A DNA stretch of 64,000 nt from Flavobacteriaceae bacterium Ga0077528 (GCA_001464475.1 LNDX01000009.1:62001-126000), one strand, 5' to 3'. Positions 17,246 through 28,609 are shown, numbered from the stretch's first letter. The notes: a model not told the origin generated them from the letters alone. Program-made: numbers and translations.

Positions 17246-17277
17246 AATAAAGCCATTTCAATTGAAACGGCTTTATT
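17246..17277. terminator. Bidirectional terminator between fasciclin gene and yidC
   Basis: The stem AATAAAGCC / GGCTTTATT extends through TTTC/GAAA with one mismatch and has T tracts on both strands. It lies between convergent genes. Confidence 0.85.
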
Positions 17278-17293
17278 TGTTTTATAAATTACT

Positions 17294-19186
17294 TTATTTC
17301 TTATTCAATTTCTTTTGTTCTTCTGCTTGTTCCATCATTTCTCTCATCTTTCTTTGGAACTTACTTTCAGTTTTTGGTTTAGTTTTATTCTCTTGAATTT
17401 GTGCATGAATCTTATCACTATCAATAAAATATTTCTTGATAACTAACATAATTCCGATAGTAATTAAGTTAGAAATAAAGTTATATAAACTCAATCCTGA
17501 ACCGTAGCTATTGAAGAAAATCAACATCATAATTGGAGACAGGTAAATCATAACTTTCATAATTTTACCCATATCTGGCATACCTTCTTGTGGTGGTTGC
17601 GCCATAGCTTGATCGCCTGAAGTCATTTTCATATAGAAGAAAATAGCTATTGCTGCCAATATAGGAAACAAACTCACGTGATCACCATATAATGGAATGT
17701 TGAATGGCAATTTGAAAATTTGGTCAAATGATGATAAATCTTCTGCCCAAAGGAATCCTTTTTGTCTCAACTCAATTGCTGATGGGAAGAACTGGAATGA
17801 AGCATACATAAACGGCAACTGAATTAATGCTGGTATACAACCAGCCATTGGATTTACTCCAGCTTTGTTGTACAATTTCATTGTTTCTTGTTGCTTTTTC
17901 ATTGGATCTTTTGCAAATTTCTCATTAAGCTCTGTAATTTCTGGACGCAGTACTTTCATCTTTGCTTGTGACAAGAAAGATTTGAAAGTAATTGGAGACA
18001 TTGCAATCTTGATAATAATTGTAAATACAATAATGGCAATTCCTAATCCCATGAATGAACTCAAGAATCCGAAAAGTGGAATGAAAATTAATTTATTTAT
18101 CCAACCAAAAATTCCCCAACCTAATGGAACGATGTCTTCGATATTTTTTTCGTAATTATTTAAAATTTTATAATCTGTTGGACCATAATACCAATTCATT
18201 TTATAATCTAACTCACCATTTTTAAATGCTAATGGTAAAGTCGTTTTAAATTGTTTTGTGAAAACAGTATCAATTTTGTCATCATTAACTAAATCTGTAG
18301 AACTAACTTTTACATTCTCAATTGGAGTTTGTGACAATAAAATAGAACTGAAAAAATGTTGCTTGTAAGCAATAAAAGTTGCTTTTTCTAAAGTTTCATC
18401 TTCTTGTTTTCCTAAACCAGCATAATCAACTTTTCCGTCGTTTTCAAAATATATTTCTGCGTAACGATTTTCATAAGAGACGCTTTTCTCATTGCGATAG
18501 GTTTTTAAATCCCATTGCAAATCGGCCGCTTTTGAAGTATTTAAAACTTTACTTAATCCTTGAGAACGAACGTCAAAATCTAACATATAATCGTTAGCTT
18601 TAAGCACATACTTGTATTCTAAAAACTCGTTTGCTCCTGATTTTAACTTCATAGAAAGTATTTGATCGTTTCCGTTTTTAGTTAAAGTTGGTTCGAAGAA
18701 TAAATCTTTAGTGTTTAAAACTCGATTGTCTTTCGTTTGAAGTTCAAGATTGAAATTAGCGTTATTATTCTTAATTAACTCCACTAATTGTCCTGAATTC
18801 TTTTCAAATTTCTTGTAGTTTTTTAGAACTGCTTCTGCGATATATCCACCTTTATTAGCGATTTTTAAAGTAACCAATTCGTTTTCAATGGTTGTGAAAC
18901 TTTCTTTTGCTGATGGCAATGTTGCTGAATAAGCAAAACTTCCTAAAGCACCTGCTAATTTTTGAAGTTTAACTGTATCATTAACAGTAGTATCTACAAC
19001 CGTTTGTAAAACTTGTTTTGTAGCAACTTCCTTAGCTTTTTTGGCTTTATCAATTTTTTCTTGCTTGATTTTTTGGGCTTGTTCTTCTTGTGCAGTCTTT
19101 TGACCATTGTACATCATCCACATTATAATCCCGAAGATTATGGCGAAACCAATAATCGAATTTTTGTCAAACTTCTTTTCTTCCAT
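17294..19186 (-). CDS. yidC: Membrane protein insertase YidC
   Basis: A 630-aa Oxa1/YidC/Alb3 insertase that folds and inserts inner-membrane proteins with or without SecYEG. It has an N-terminal transmembrane anchor (about 10-28) and a large periplasmic beta-supersandwich domain (about 60-350). The conserved five-helix core (about 365-585) includes the positively charged hairpin region KMKVLRPEITELNEKFAKDP and AGCIPALIQLPFMYASFQFF. A basic C-terminal tail ends KFQRKMREMMEQAEEQKK. It follows pyrG with a 71-bp gap, probably in the same transcript. Confidence 0.96.
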   Translation of the reverse strand: MEEKKFDKNSIIGFAIIFGIIMWMMYNGQKTAQEEQAQKIKQEKIDKAKKAKEVATKQVLQTVVDTTVNDTVKLQKLAGALGSFAYSATLPSAKESFTTIENELVTLKIANKGGYIAEAVLKNYKKFEKNSGQLVELIKNNNANFNLELQTKDNRVLNTKDLFFEPTLTKNGNDQILSMKLKSGANEFLEYKYVLKANDYMLDFDVRSQGLSKVLNTSKAADLQWDLKTYRNEKSVSYENRYAEIYFENDGKVDYAGLGKQEDETLEKATFIAYKQHFFSSILLSQTPIENVKVSSTDLVNDDKIDTVFTKQFKTTLPLAFKNGELDYKMNWYYGPTDYKILNNYEKNIEDIVPLGWGIFGWINKLIFIPLFGFLSSFMGLGIAIIVFTIIIKIAMSPITFKSFLSQAKMKVLRPEITELNEKFAKDPMKKQQETMKLYNKAGVNPMAGCIPALIQLPFMYASFQFFPSAIELRQKGFLWAEDLSSFDQIFKLPFNIPLYGDHVSLFPILAAIAIFFYMKMTSGDQAMAQPPQEGMPDMGKIMKVMIYLSPIMMLIFFNSYGSGLSLYNFISNLITIGIMLVIKKYFIDSDKIHAQIQENKTKPKTESKFQRKMREMMEQAEEQKKLNKK

Positions 19187-19257
19187 TACTCTTTATAATT
19201 TATACATCAGTCGCTTTTTGGACTGTTTTGTTTCTAATTTTCAAATTATTCTGAAAA

Positions 19258-20928
<1,671 letters not shown>

Positions 20929-21019
20929 TCAATGTGAAAATATTTCAATGTGTAAATACTGAAACATAAAGACATGACAATTTGGTAGAAAAAGAAATAA
21001 AAAGGCTTTTAAAATTTTA

Positions 21020-21253
21020 CTAAAGTGGCTTTGGATATTGCTTTTTAATATTGCGAATTAGCTCTTCTAAACCATTTAATTTGAGTTCATAAACGAGTTT
21101 GAGTTGTTCGCCAAGCTGTCCATTAGGAAGACGATTGTTATCAATCCAAACTAAATAATACTCTGGTAAGTCAATAAGGTATTTTCCTTCGTATTTCCCG
21201 AAAGGCATTTTGGTATGAGCTAATTTGATTAGGGATTTTTGTTGGTCGTCCAT
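21020..21253 (-). CDS. DUF3820 family protein
   Basis: A 77-aa cytoplasmic protein beginning MDDQQKSLIKLAHTKMPFGKYEG, with the DUF3820 signature MPFGKYEGKYLIDLPEYYLVWI. The frame is open upstream to 21322, but that would overlap the OsmC gene and run through low-complexity intergenic DNA, so the start at 21253 is preferred. Function unknown; the motif resembles a putative quorum-sensing-regulated virulence factor family named from Vibrio. It is the last gene of a LysM-OsmC-DUF3820 run on this strand. Confidence 0.8.
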   Translation of the reverse strand: MDDQQKSLIKLAHTKMPFGKYEGKYLIDLPEYYLVWIDNNRLPNGQLGEQLKLVYELKLNGLEELIRNIKKQYPKPL

Positions 21254-21296
21254 TGGAAAGGTTTCGGGTTGCGTGTTGCGAGTTACGAGTTGAAAC

Positions 21297-21707
21297 CTAT
21301 TTATTTTTCCAATTAAAAACAATTTCTTTCTTAATATCTGGATGTAAACTATAAAAAACTGGGCAAGTCATTGCTGTTCTTTCAAGGATGGTTTTGGTTT
21401 TATCGTCAACAATAACATTCATATTGAAAGTAACATGAATTTCGGTGATTCTTCTTGGTTCGGTTCCCATAATTTTGGTTACTTCTGCGGTTGAATTTGA
21501 GAAATCTACTTCTAAATCGCGAGCTTTTATTCCCATAACAGTGAACATGCAACTGGCTAAACCATTAGCAACAGTGTCTGTTGGAGAAAATGCTTCTCCT
21601 TTTCCGTTGTTATCAATTGGTGCATCTGAAATAATAACAGAACCCGATTGCAAATGAATGGAAGAAGTTCGTAAATCTCCTAAATAAGTTACTTTGGAAG
21701 TGGCCAT
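21297..21707 (-). CDS. OsmC/Ohr family peroxide-resistance protein
   Basis: A 136-aa protein of the OsmC/Ohr fold, which reduces organic hydroperoxides with a pair of cysteines. The first cysteine is in GLASCMFTVMGIKARD (about 53) and the second in RTAMTCPVFYSLHPD (about 114), spaced as expected. Domain order is normal: an N-terminal beta-sheet (SKVTYLGDLRTSSIHLQSG), then a central helix. Its start codon overlaps the stop of the upstream LysM gene by one base (TAATG), indicating translational coupling. Confidence 0.88.
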   Translation of the reverse strand: MATSKVTYLGDLRTSSIHLQSGSVIISDAPIDNNGKGEAFSPTDTVANGLASCMFTVMGIKARDLEVDFSNSTAEVTKIMGTEPRRITEIHVTFNMNVIVDDKTKTILERTAMTCPVFYSLHPDIKKEIVFNWKNK

Positions 21708-23605
21708 TATTGTGCTTGTTTTATTGTTAAATCTTCGTCGTAATAAAGAATATAAATACCATTATTAGTGTAACCGCCTGAAATTTTCTTGGCGTAATCA
21801 AATTTACTTTCCACCTGTTCTGTTGCATCATCGTTGATAGATTCTTCAAAAGGTTTGTCTTGTGCTAATCGCAACATTGTATCAAAAGTTAAATCGAAAC
21901 CTCGAACAGCGTACTGATTTGGAAGTATTTTATTTTTCTTTTTGAAAGCTCTTTCAAATTTTTGTGCTTCATCAGAATCGTTGTCTTTTGTTGCTGAAGG
22001 ATAAGCCATTTTTAATTTTGTCAATCGAGACAAAGCAATTTCTTCAAAATCTAAAGTTTCGTTGGGTTCTAAAATTACCAATTGCACTTGATAGTCTTTC
22101 ATAGAACTAGACATTGCTGATGTTGTTGTAAAAATAGTTCCGGTTTTTTCTGAAGCCATTACAACATAATTTATTCTGTCTTTTACAAAATGCTTTTTAA
22201 TACTATCGGCTACAAATCCACCTTTATCAGTAAGACCAACTACTTTAACATCTTTTTGAAAATCTTGAATATACTCTTTTATTGAAGTTTTTTTGGGATC
22301 AATTACTGCGATTATATTTCCGTTTTTGGATTGCATATAATTGAACATTGCACCTTTAACAGCATCAGCATGAGGCATTGATTGGAACAAATTCTTATAA
22401 GATTTTCCTTCATCTCTTGACAATGGTGATATTACAGGAATATTTTTGTTTTCTAAAGCATCTGCTACTTTTTCAACATTTACTTGATAGAATGGACCAA
22501 TAACGGCATCTGTTGACGAAAAATCATTATTAGAAATAACCGAAAGAGCACTTGTTGAATTTTTAGTTTCTTGAGAATCGTATATTTTAATATCCAAATT
22601 CATTCCTAGAACTTTTGCTGAATCTATTGCCATTAAAGCTCCAGCATAAAAATCTAGAGTCATGTTTAGAAATTTATCTTTCTTTAATCGTTCTGAAATT
22701 GAAGTAACCGTATCGTTTTGGATTTTAGATGCATTGAAAGGTAAAAACAAGACTAACTCTTTTCTTTTTTGGCTTGAAATAGATTTTGTCAAGTCTTTCA
22801 AACTGTTTTTAGTTTCTTTTGAAAATGAAAGTGTTGCTGGGACTTTAAGAATCATTCCTTCTTTAACACCTTCTTTCAAACTTGGATTTAAACCAATTAA
22901 TGAAGCTTCCGATAGACCTAAAAGTTTGGTTAAACTATACATAGTTTCGCCTGATTTTACAGTATATTCTAAAGTATTTCCGCGATAAGCTTCTGTTTTA
23001 GGTTTTACTACTTCAGCTGGAACAACAGCTTTCTCACTACTATTTATTTTCAATTTAAAACCAACAGGAAGATTGTCTTTTATTTCTGGATTTTGCTTTT
23101 CTAGTTCTTCTACAGAAATTCCGTATTTTTTGGAAATACTGTATTTTGTATCACCTGCAACTACCTCATGAGTAGAGAATATCTTAGTTCCCATTTGCAC
23201 TTTTGGTGGTTCTTCATACTTCATTATTTTCAAAACTTGTCCAGGTTGTAATCCATCAGTTTTCAAAAATGGGTTAGCTTCCTCTAAATCTGAAATTCCT
23301 ACATTATTCTCTTTTGCAATACTGTAAAGAGTTTCTTTCGCTTTTACTATGTATGTTTTTTCCTTAAACGGAACTTCATTTGAAGCTACTTTTTCAATAC
23401 TTTTAGGAATAAGTAAAATAGCATCTGGTTGAATTCCGCTTTGCGAATCTGGATTTAACTTATAGATATCGTAAGGCGTCACTTTGTACTTTTGCGCAAT
23501 TTGAGTAATCGTTTCTCCTTTAGCCACTTTGTGCTTAGTATAATTCTGTCCGAAAACAGAAGTTGCAAACATCAATACTAAAATGTAAATACCTTTTTTA
23601 AACAT
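21707..23605 (-). CDS. Four-LysM protein fused to a periplasmic ligand-binding (ANF-type) domain
   Basis: A 632-aa exported protein. After the signal peptide (1-19) come four LysM units at about 22-67, 82-128, 144-188 and 210-257. Each has a G-E/D-T core such as VAKGETITQIAQKYKVTPYDIYKLNP. The C-terminal half (about 280-620) resembles type I periplasmic binding proteins of amino-acid ABC transporters, with LVLFLPFNASKIQ, ISNNDFSSTDAVIGPFY, IPVISPLSRDEG and NQYAVRGFDLTFD. No permease or ATPase is adjacent, so it probably binds peptidoglycan and acts as a sensor or structural protein, like LpoA. It overlaps osmC. Confidence 0.88.
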   Translation of the reverse strand: MFKKGIYILVLMFATSVFGQNYTKHKVAKGETITQIAQKYKVTPYDIYKLNPDSQSGIQPDAILLIPKSIEKVASNEVPFKEKTYIVKAKETLYSIAKENNVGISDLEEANPFLKTDGLQPGQVLKIMKYEEPPKVQMGTKIFSTHEVVAGDTKYSISKKYGISVEELEKQNPEIKDNLPVGFKLKINSSEKAVVPAEVVKPKTEAYRGNTLEYTVKSGETMYSLTKLLGLSEASLIGLNPSLKEGVKEGMILKVPATLSFSKETKNSLKDLTKSISSQKRKELVLFLPFNASKIQNDTVTSISERLKKDKFLNMTLDFYAGALMAIDSAKVLGMNLDIKIYDSQETKNSTSALSVISNNDFSSTDAVIGPFYQVNVEKVADALENKNIPVISPLSRDEGKSYKNLFQSMPHADAVKGAMFNYMQSKNGNIIAVIDPKKTSIKEYIQDFQKDVKVVGLTDKGGFVADSIKKHFVKDRINYVVMASEKTGTIFTTTSAMSSSMKDYQVQLVILEPNETLDFEEIALSRLTKLKMAYPSATKDNDSDEAQKFERAFKKKNKILPNQYAVRGFDLTFDTMLRLAQDKPFEESINDDATEQVESKFDYAKKISGGYTNNGIYILYYDEDLTIKQAQ

Positions 23606-23659
23606 ATAATTAAATTAATTTCCAATTAAAAAAATCCAAATCCCAAACTGCCAACTAAT

Positions 23660-25189
23660 TTATTCCCATTCAATCGTTGCTGGTGGTTTTGAGCTTATGT
23701 CATAAACTACTCTATTCACACCTTTCACTTTATTGATGATTTCGTTTGAGATTTTCATCAAAAACTCATATGGTAAATGTACCCAATCAGCGGTCATTCC
23801 GTCTGTAGATTCTACTGCTCGAAGTGCTACTACTTTTTCGTACGTACGCTCATCGCCCATAACTCCTACACTATTTACTGGAAGCAAAATTGCTCCTGCT
23901 TGCCAAACTTTATCGTACAATCCGTGTTCTTTTAATCCGTTAATAAACACTGCATCAACTTCTTGCAAGATACGTACTTTTTCTGGTGTAATATCGCCTA
24001 ATATTCTAATCGATAATCCTGGACCAGGAAAAGGATGTCTTCCTAACAATTCTGGATCAATTCCTAAAGTTGCTCCAACTCTTCTAACTTCGTCTTTAAA
24101 CAACATTCGAAGTGGTTCCACAATTTTCAATTTCATAAAATCAGGCAAACCGCCAACATTGTGATGTGATTTGATAGTAGCACTCGGACCTTTTACCGAA
24201 ACCGATTCGATAACATCAGGATAAATCGTTCCTTGTGCTAACCAAGTTACATCTTCTATTTTGTGCGCTTCATCATCAAAAACTTCTATAAAAGCATTAC
24301 CAATAATTTTACGTTTAGTTTCAGGATCATCAACTCCAGCCAAAGCTTCCAAAAAACGTGCCGAAGCATCAACGCCTTTCACATTTAAGCCCATATCTTT
24401 GTATTGGTGAAGTACGTTTTCGAATTCATTTTTTCGTAACAATCCGTTGTTAACGAAGATACAGTATAGATTTTTACCAATAGCTTTGTTCAATAAAACT
24501 GCTGCTACTGTAGAATCTACTCCACCTGAAAGTCCTAAAACTACTTTATCATTTCCTACTTTTTCTCGTAAGTCTTTAACGCAATCGTCAACAAAAGCAT
24601 TTGGAGTAAAATTTTGAGGAACTTCTGCAATTTTTACTAAGAAATTCTCAAGCATTTGTTTTCCATCAGTTGAATGATATACTTCTGGATGAAACTGAAT
24701 GGCATAAGTAGTTTCGCCTTCAATTTTGTAAGCCGCATTTTCTACGTCGTTGGTACTTGCAAGTTTTACACCATTGGTTGGTAAGTGTTTAATGGTATCA
24801 CTGTGGCTCATCCAAACTTGTGAATTGAGGTTTACATTTTCGAAGAAAACTTCGTCTTCTTTGATATAAGATAAATTGGCTCTTCCGTATTCTCTGATAT
24901 TGGAAGCAGCTACTTCTCCACCTGAAAAATGAGCTAAATATTGCGCACCATAACACACGGCAAGCAAAGGTAATTTACCTCTAATTTCGGACAAATCGAT
25001 TTGCAAAGCATCTTCTGAGCGCACCGAGTAAGGGCTTCCGCCAAGAATGACCGCTTTGTAAGACGATAAATCAGTTGGATAATGATTGTAAGGAAAAATT
25101 TCGCAGAATATATTTAATTCGCGAACGCGGCGTGCAATAAGTTGTGTGTATTGCGAGCCGAAATCTAAAATAAGTACGTTGTGTTGCAT
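23660..25189 (-). CDS. guaA: GMP synthase (glutamine-hydrolysing)
   Basis: A 509-aa bifunctional enzyme, XMP to GMP. The class I glutaminase domain starts [17 protein letters not shown] and has the nucleophile in [12 protein letters not shown] and [10 protein letters not shown]. The ATP-pyrophosphatase domain has the PP-loop [18 protein letters not shown] and ends with the dimerisation domain [19 protein letters not shown] two codons upstream is open but lies inside the promoter, so the ATG at 25189 is used. The -7 element is so close that the message may be nearly leaderless. Confidence 0.97.
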   Translation of the reverse strand: MQHNVLILDFGSQYTQLIARRVRELNIFCEIFPYNHYPTDLSSYKAVILGGSPYSVRSEDALQIDLSEIRGKLPLLAVCYGAQYLAHFSGGEVAASNIREYGRANLSYIKEDEVFFENVNLNSQVWMSHSDTIKHLPTNGVKLASTNDVENAAYKIEGETTYAIQFHPEVYHSTDGKQMLENFLVKIAEVPQNFTPNAFVDDCVKDLREKVGNDKVVLGLSGGVDSTVAAVLLNKAIGKNLYCIFVNNGLLRKNEFENVLHQYKDMGLNVKGVDASARFLEALAGVDDPETKRKIIGNAFIEVFDDEAHKIEDVTWLAQGTIYPDVIESVSVKGPSATIKSHHNVGGLPDFMKLKIVEPLRMLFKDEVRRVGATLGIDPELLGRHPFPGPGLSIRILGDITPEKVRILQEVDAVFINGLKEHGLYDKVWQAGAILLPVNSVGVMGDERTYEKVVALRAVESTDGMTADWVHLPYEFLMKISNEIINKVKGVNRVVYDISSKPPATIEWE

Positions 25190-25192
25190 GCG

Positions 25193-25200
25193 CAAAAGTA
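25193..25200 (-). promoter_or_regulatory. guaA promoter, -7 element
   Basis: TACTTTTG on the minus strand ends only 3 bp before the guaA ATG. Transcription from it would begin at or next to the start codon. Confidence 0.45.
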
Positions 25201-25217
25201 CTATTATAGATTGAAAT

Positions 25218-25249
25218 TTGAAAATGGAAAGTTAATTTTATTACTTTTG
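25218..25249 (+). promoter_or_regulatory. crcB promoter
   Basis: TTG at 25218-25220, a 21-bp spacer and TACTTTTG at 25242-25249, 19 bp before the crcB ATG. The short leader leaves no room for a fluoride riboswitch. Confidence 0.5.
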
Positions 25250-25268
25250 AAACTAAATTAATTTATAA

Positions 25269-25640
25269 ATGCTCAAAACAATTCTCTACATAGCAATCGG
25301 TGGCGCCATTGGTAGTGTTTTACGATATCTAACTTCGGTTTTTGTCAATAAATATTGGGCAAATCATTTTCCGTTGGCAACATTTATTACTAATGTTTTA
25401 GGTTGTTTTTTAATTGGATTATTGATTGGAATTTTAGAAAAAAACAATCTAGCAAACAGCAATTTAAAATGGTTTTTAATCACTGGTTTCTGTGGCGGAT
25501 ACACTACTTTTTCCACCTTTGGTTTTGAAAATTATACTTTGTTTCAAAACAATAATTCCTTGTTAGCTTTTAGCTATATTGCTTTAAGTGTTTTGCTTGG
25601 AATATTTGCTGTTTGGTTAGGACTTTTTGTTTCTAAGTAA
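25269..25640 (+). CDS. crcB: Fluoride exporter CrcB/Fluc
   Basis: A 123-aa, four-helix fluoride channel subunit that works as a dual-topology dimer. The signature regions are GGAIGSVLRYLTS (helix 1), FPLATFITNVLGCFLIGLL (helix 2, with the conserved Asn) and GFCGGYTTFSTFGFEN (helix 3, with the Phe box and the TM3 break). Length is typical. It is the only crcB in the window, consistent with a homodimer. A small cysteine-rich protein gene follows 13 bp later. Confidence 0.95.
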   Translation: MLKTILYIAIGGAIGSVLRYLTSVFVNKYWANHFPLATFITNVLGCFLIGLLIGILEKNNLANSNLKWFLITGFCGGYTTFSTFGFENYTLFQNNNSLLAFSYIALSVLLGIFAVWLGLFVSK

Positions 25641-25653
25641 TTCAAATATTGTA

Positions 25654-25821
25654 ATGAAAACCAAAAATTGTGACTTGTGCAAGGTAGAAGAATCAATATT
25701 GTTTCGAATTCAAATTGATAAAGGAAAAACGTGGCTTTTTGTATGCAAATCGTGTTGCGAGAAATCTCAAAAATTGGAAAACTACAAATATGGCGGAACT
25801 TGGAAAGGTTCACGTCATTGA
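25654..25821 (+). CDS. Small cysteine-rich protein, probable zinc ribbon
   Basis: A 55-aa protein starting MKTKNCDLCKVEES, with two CxxC-type pairs: CDLC at 6-9 and CKSCC at about 35-39. That is the spacing of a small zinc ribbon. The C-terminus is YKYGGTWKGSRH. An in-frame TTG start at 25627 would overlap crcB, so the ATG is preferred. No partner or function is known to me. The Cys arrangement, and the gap of only 13 bp after crcB, support a real gene. Confidence 0.7.
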   Translation: MKTKNCDLCKVEESILFRIQIDKGKTWLFVCKSCCEKSQKLENYKYGGTWKGSRH

Positions 25822-25916
25822 TTCCAATTAAATTTTGATTTTTCTAAGGAAGTAATCTTTAAATTCTGTGTTAATCTATATAGTGATTGTGTTAATTTTT
25901 AGTATTTTCGCAACCT

Positions 25917-26921
25917 ATGAACGAAAAAGACATTTTAGCCATTCAAGAATTATTGGCTTCTCCAAAGAAAATTGCAATTTTTCCACACCGAAGTCCTGAT
26001 GGTGATGCCATGGGTTCGACGCTTGGTTTGTATCATTTTTTATTAAAATTAAACCATAAACCAGTAGTAATTGCACCCAATGAATTCCCTGAATTTCTAG
26101 CATGGTTACCATCTTCAGAAACGGTTTTGGTTTATGAAAATGACAGAGTTAATTGCACTAAAATTCTTAACGAAGCTGAGCTTGTCTTTACTTTAGACTT
26201 CAACGCTTTACACAGAACTGGAGAAATGGAACAAGTTTTAAGCAAACTTTCTGCTCCAATGATTATGATTGATCATCATCAATTGCCTGATTCTTATGCA
26301 ACGTTCACTTATTCAGATACTTCATTTGGTTCTACTTGTGAAATGATTTACAATTTCATTGGATATTTGAATCAAAAAAACCTAATCGATAAAACTATTG
26401 CAACTTGTCTTTACACCGGAATCCTAACAGATTCTGGAGGTTTTAGATTTCCGAAAACTACTGGAACGACTCACAGAATTGTTGCAGAATTCATTGATTT
26501 AGGTGTTGAAAATACAGAAATTCCGAATTTACTTTTCGATAATAATTCTTATGATAGATTGCAATTATTGGGAAGAGCTTTGCATAATATGAAAGTACTT
26601 TTCGATAAGAAAACTTCTTATATTTCGTTATCGCAAAAGGAATTAGACGAATTTAAATACGTAAAAGGAGATACAGAAGGAATCGTTAACTATGGTTTGA
26701 CTATAAAAGGCATCGTTTTTGCAGCCATTTTCATTGAACATAGAGATGAAAATATCATTAAAATATCGTTTCGTTCACAAGGAGATTTTGATGTAAATCA
26801 ATTTGCTAGAGACCATTTTAGTGGTGGTGGACATATCAATGCGGCTGGAGGAAAATCGTATGATTCCTTGGCAAATACTATAAAGAAATTTGAACAAATC
26901 ATTTCTAAAATTGAACTATAA
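25917..26921 (+). CDS. DHH/DHHA1 phosphoesterase (NrnA-like oligoribonuclease / pAp phosphatase)
   Basis: A 334-aa protein with an N-terminal DHH domain: PHRSPDGDAMGSTLGLYHFL (metal ligands His/Asp), LDFNALHRTG and MIDHHQLPD. The C-terminal DHHA1 domain has the substrate motif DHFSGGGHINAAGGK. NrnA enzymes degrade 2-5-nt RNA and dephosphorylate 3'-phosphoadenosine 5'-phosphate. Length matches NrnA. It is the first gene of an operon with gldI, which starts 3 bp later, an order I believe is common in flavobacteria. Confidence 0.93.
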   Translation: MNEKDILAIQELLASPKKIAIFPHRSPDGDAMGSTLGLYHFLLKLNHKPVVIAPNEFPEFLAWLPSSETVLVYENDRVNCTKILNEAELVFTLDFNALHRTGEMEQVLSKLSAPMIMIDHHQLPDSYATFTYSDTSFGSTCEMIYNFIGYLNQKNLIDKTIATCLYTGILTDSGGFRFPKTTGTTHRIVAEFIDLGVENTEIPNLLFDNNSYDRLQLLGRALHNMKVLFDKKTSYISLSQKELDEFKYVKGDTEGIVNYGLTIKGIVFAAIFIEHRDENIIKISFRSQGDFDVNQFARDHFSGGGHINAAGGKSYDSLANTIKKFEQIISKIEL

Positions 26922-26924
26922 ATT

Positions 26925-27479
26925 ATGAGAAATATAAAATTTAGCGTTGTTTTTATCTTTGTTCTTTTAACCTTAATTGGTTGTAAAGAGCAACAAGCAA
27001 GAATGCCAATTTCAAGAAATTCTGGAGCTTTCATGAATGAATCTGTAGAGCGCAACAAAAAATTGATTAAAGGTGAAGAAAAGCAGATAGATTCTATCAT
27101 CAAGAGCAATCCTCAAATTAAGTACTTGACTTCCCAAAAAGGATATTGGTACCATTATGATGTAAAAAATGACAGCGATACTTTGCGTCCTAAAAAAGGT
27201 GATATTGCTTTTTTTGATTACGAAATCAAAGACATTGCTGGAAATGTTATTTATTCTCAACTTGAACTTAAACCACAAACTTATTTGGTTGATAAACAAA
27301 ACATCATGTCTGGTTTACGCCATGGCATAAAACAAATGCGCAAAAAAGAAACGGTGACTTTTTTGTTTCCTTCTCACCTAGCCTTTGGTTATCATGGTGA
27401 CGACAGAAGAATTGGAACTAACGAACCATTAATTTGCACAGTAACTTTAAACGATTTTAAACCCGAAAACAAACAATAG
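26925..27479 (+). CDS. gldI: Gliding-motility lipoprotein GldI, FKBP-type peptidyl-prolyl isomerase
   Basis: A 184-aa lipoprotein (lipobox LIGC, Cys20) with a C-terminal FKBP domain (about 85-180). It keeps DIAFFDYEIKD, the substrate segment SGLRHGIKQMRKKETVTFLFPS and LAFGYHGDD. In F. johnsoniae, GldI is a periplasmic PPIase lipoprotein needed for gliding, probably by helping fold the Gld/Spr secretion machinery. The sequence between lipobox and FKBP (about 25-80) is the GldI-specific spacer. It is co-transcribed with the DHH gene and two more PPIases. Confidence 0.88.
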   Translation: MRNIKFSVVFIFVLLTLIGCKEQQARMPISRNSGAFMNESVERNKKLIKGEEKQIDSIIKSNPQIKYLTSQKGYWYHYDVKNDSDTLRPKKGDIAFFDYEIKDIAGNVIYSQLELKPQTYLVDKQNIMSGLRHGIKQMRKKETVTFLFPSHLAFGYHGDDRRIGTNEPLICTVTLNDFKPENKQ

Positions 27480-27490
27480 ATTAAATAGAA

Positions 27491-28609
27491 ATGAAAAAGA
27501 GAATAATTTTACTATTAGCAGTTATTACAACGTTTTTTGTTGGATGTAAAGACGAACACACCAACTTAAAAGACGGATTATACGCAGAAATTGAAACCTC
27601 AAAAGGAACTATTTTAGTGGCATTGGAATATGAAAAAACTCCAATTACTGTGGCAAATTTTGTGACTTTAACTGAAGGAACCAATCCGTTTGTTTCAGAA
27701 AATTTGAAAGACAAACCATTATATGACAATTTATTATTTCACAGAGTTATTTCTAAATGTAATGGTGATGCCGAAGACTTTATGATTCAAGGTGGTGATC
27801 CACTTGGGAATGGTTCTGGAGATTGCGGATACAAATTTAAAGATGAAATTACCGATTTAAAATTCAATAAAGGTGGATTATTAGCAATGGCGAATTCTGG
27901 TCCTGCAACAAATAGTAGCCAATTTTTTATCACGATTAAAGAAACTCCTTGGTTGGATGGAAAACATACTATTTTTGGTCACGTTGTAGAAAACGGAATG
28001 GAAGTAGTAAATACAATTGTTCAAAACGATGCCATTAATTCGGTTAAAATCATTCGTAAAGGAGAAGCTGCTAAAAAATTTGATGCTGTAAAAGTTTTCA
28101 GCGATTACTTTAAAGTAGAATCTGAAAAACAGAAAAAGCAAGCTGCTATTGATGCTGCAACGCTTAAAAAAGCTATTACTGATAAAATTGCCTTTTTTGC
28201 AGAACAAAAAGCCGCATCAAAAAAATTACCTTCTGGTTTACAATATGCTATTTTAGAAAAAGGAACAGGTAAAAAACCATTAGCAGGTTCCCAAATATTT
28301 GTAAATTACGCTGGATTTTTAGAGAATGGAACATTATTTGATACCAGCTCAGCCGAAATAGCAAATGCTTTCGGAAAATTAGATCCGCAACGCGCTTCTC
28401 AGAATGGTTATAGTCCATTGCCTTTTCAATGTGGTTCTAAAGGTGCTGCTATTCCGGGATTTGAAGAAGGATTGTCGCTATTAAATATTGGAGATAAAGC
28501 CATTTTATTTATTCCATCTAACTTAGGTTATGGAGAAAATGGAGCTGGTGATGTAATTCCACCGAACGCAAATATTATTTTTGAAGTAGAAATATTAGAA
28601 AAACTATAA
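27491..28609 (+). CDS. Cyclophilin-FKBP fusion lipoprotein (peptidyl-prolyl isomerase)
   Basis: A 372-aa lipoprotein (lipobox FVGC, Cys19). Residues about 33-200 are a cyclophilin domain, with [37 protein letters not shown] and WLDGKHTIFGHV. After a charged helical linker (about 205-245) comes an FKBP domain, with LQYAILEKGTGKKP, VNYAGFLENGTLFDTS, GFEEGLSLLNIGDKAILFIPS and LGYGENGAG. An SKCNGDAED insertion precedes the FMIQGGD motif. It carries both PPIase folds in one chain. It lies 11 bp after gldI and 24 bp before a paralogue. Confidence 0.9.
   Translation: MKKRIILLLAVITTFFVGCKDEHTNLKDGLYAEIETSKGTILVALEYEKTPITVANFVTLTEGTNPFVSENLKDKPLYDNLLFHRVISKCNGDAEDFMIQGGDPLGNGSGDCGYKFKDEITDLKFNKGGLLAMANSGPATNSSQFFITIKETPWLDGKHTIFGHVVENGMEVVNTIVQNDAINSVKIIRKGEAAKKFDAVKVFSDYFKVESEKQKKQAAIDAATLKKAITDKIAFFAEQKAASKKLPSGLQYAILEKGTGKKPLAGSQIFVNYAGFLENGTLFDTSSAEIANAFGKLDPQRASQNGYSPLPFQCGSKGAAIPGFEEGLSLLNIGDKAILFIPSNLGYGENGAGDVIPPNANIIFEVEILEKL

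Noticed and set aside
25201..25268. Fluoride riboswitch upstream of crcB
   Set aside because: The leader from the predicted start is only about 15-20 nt and lacks the riboswitch pseudoknot elements.
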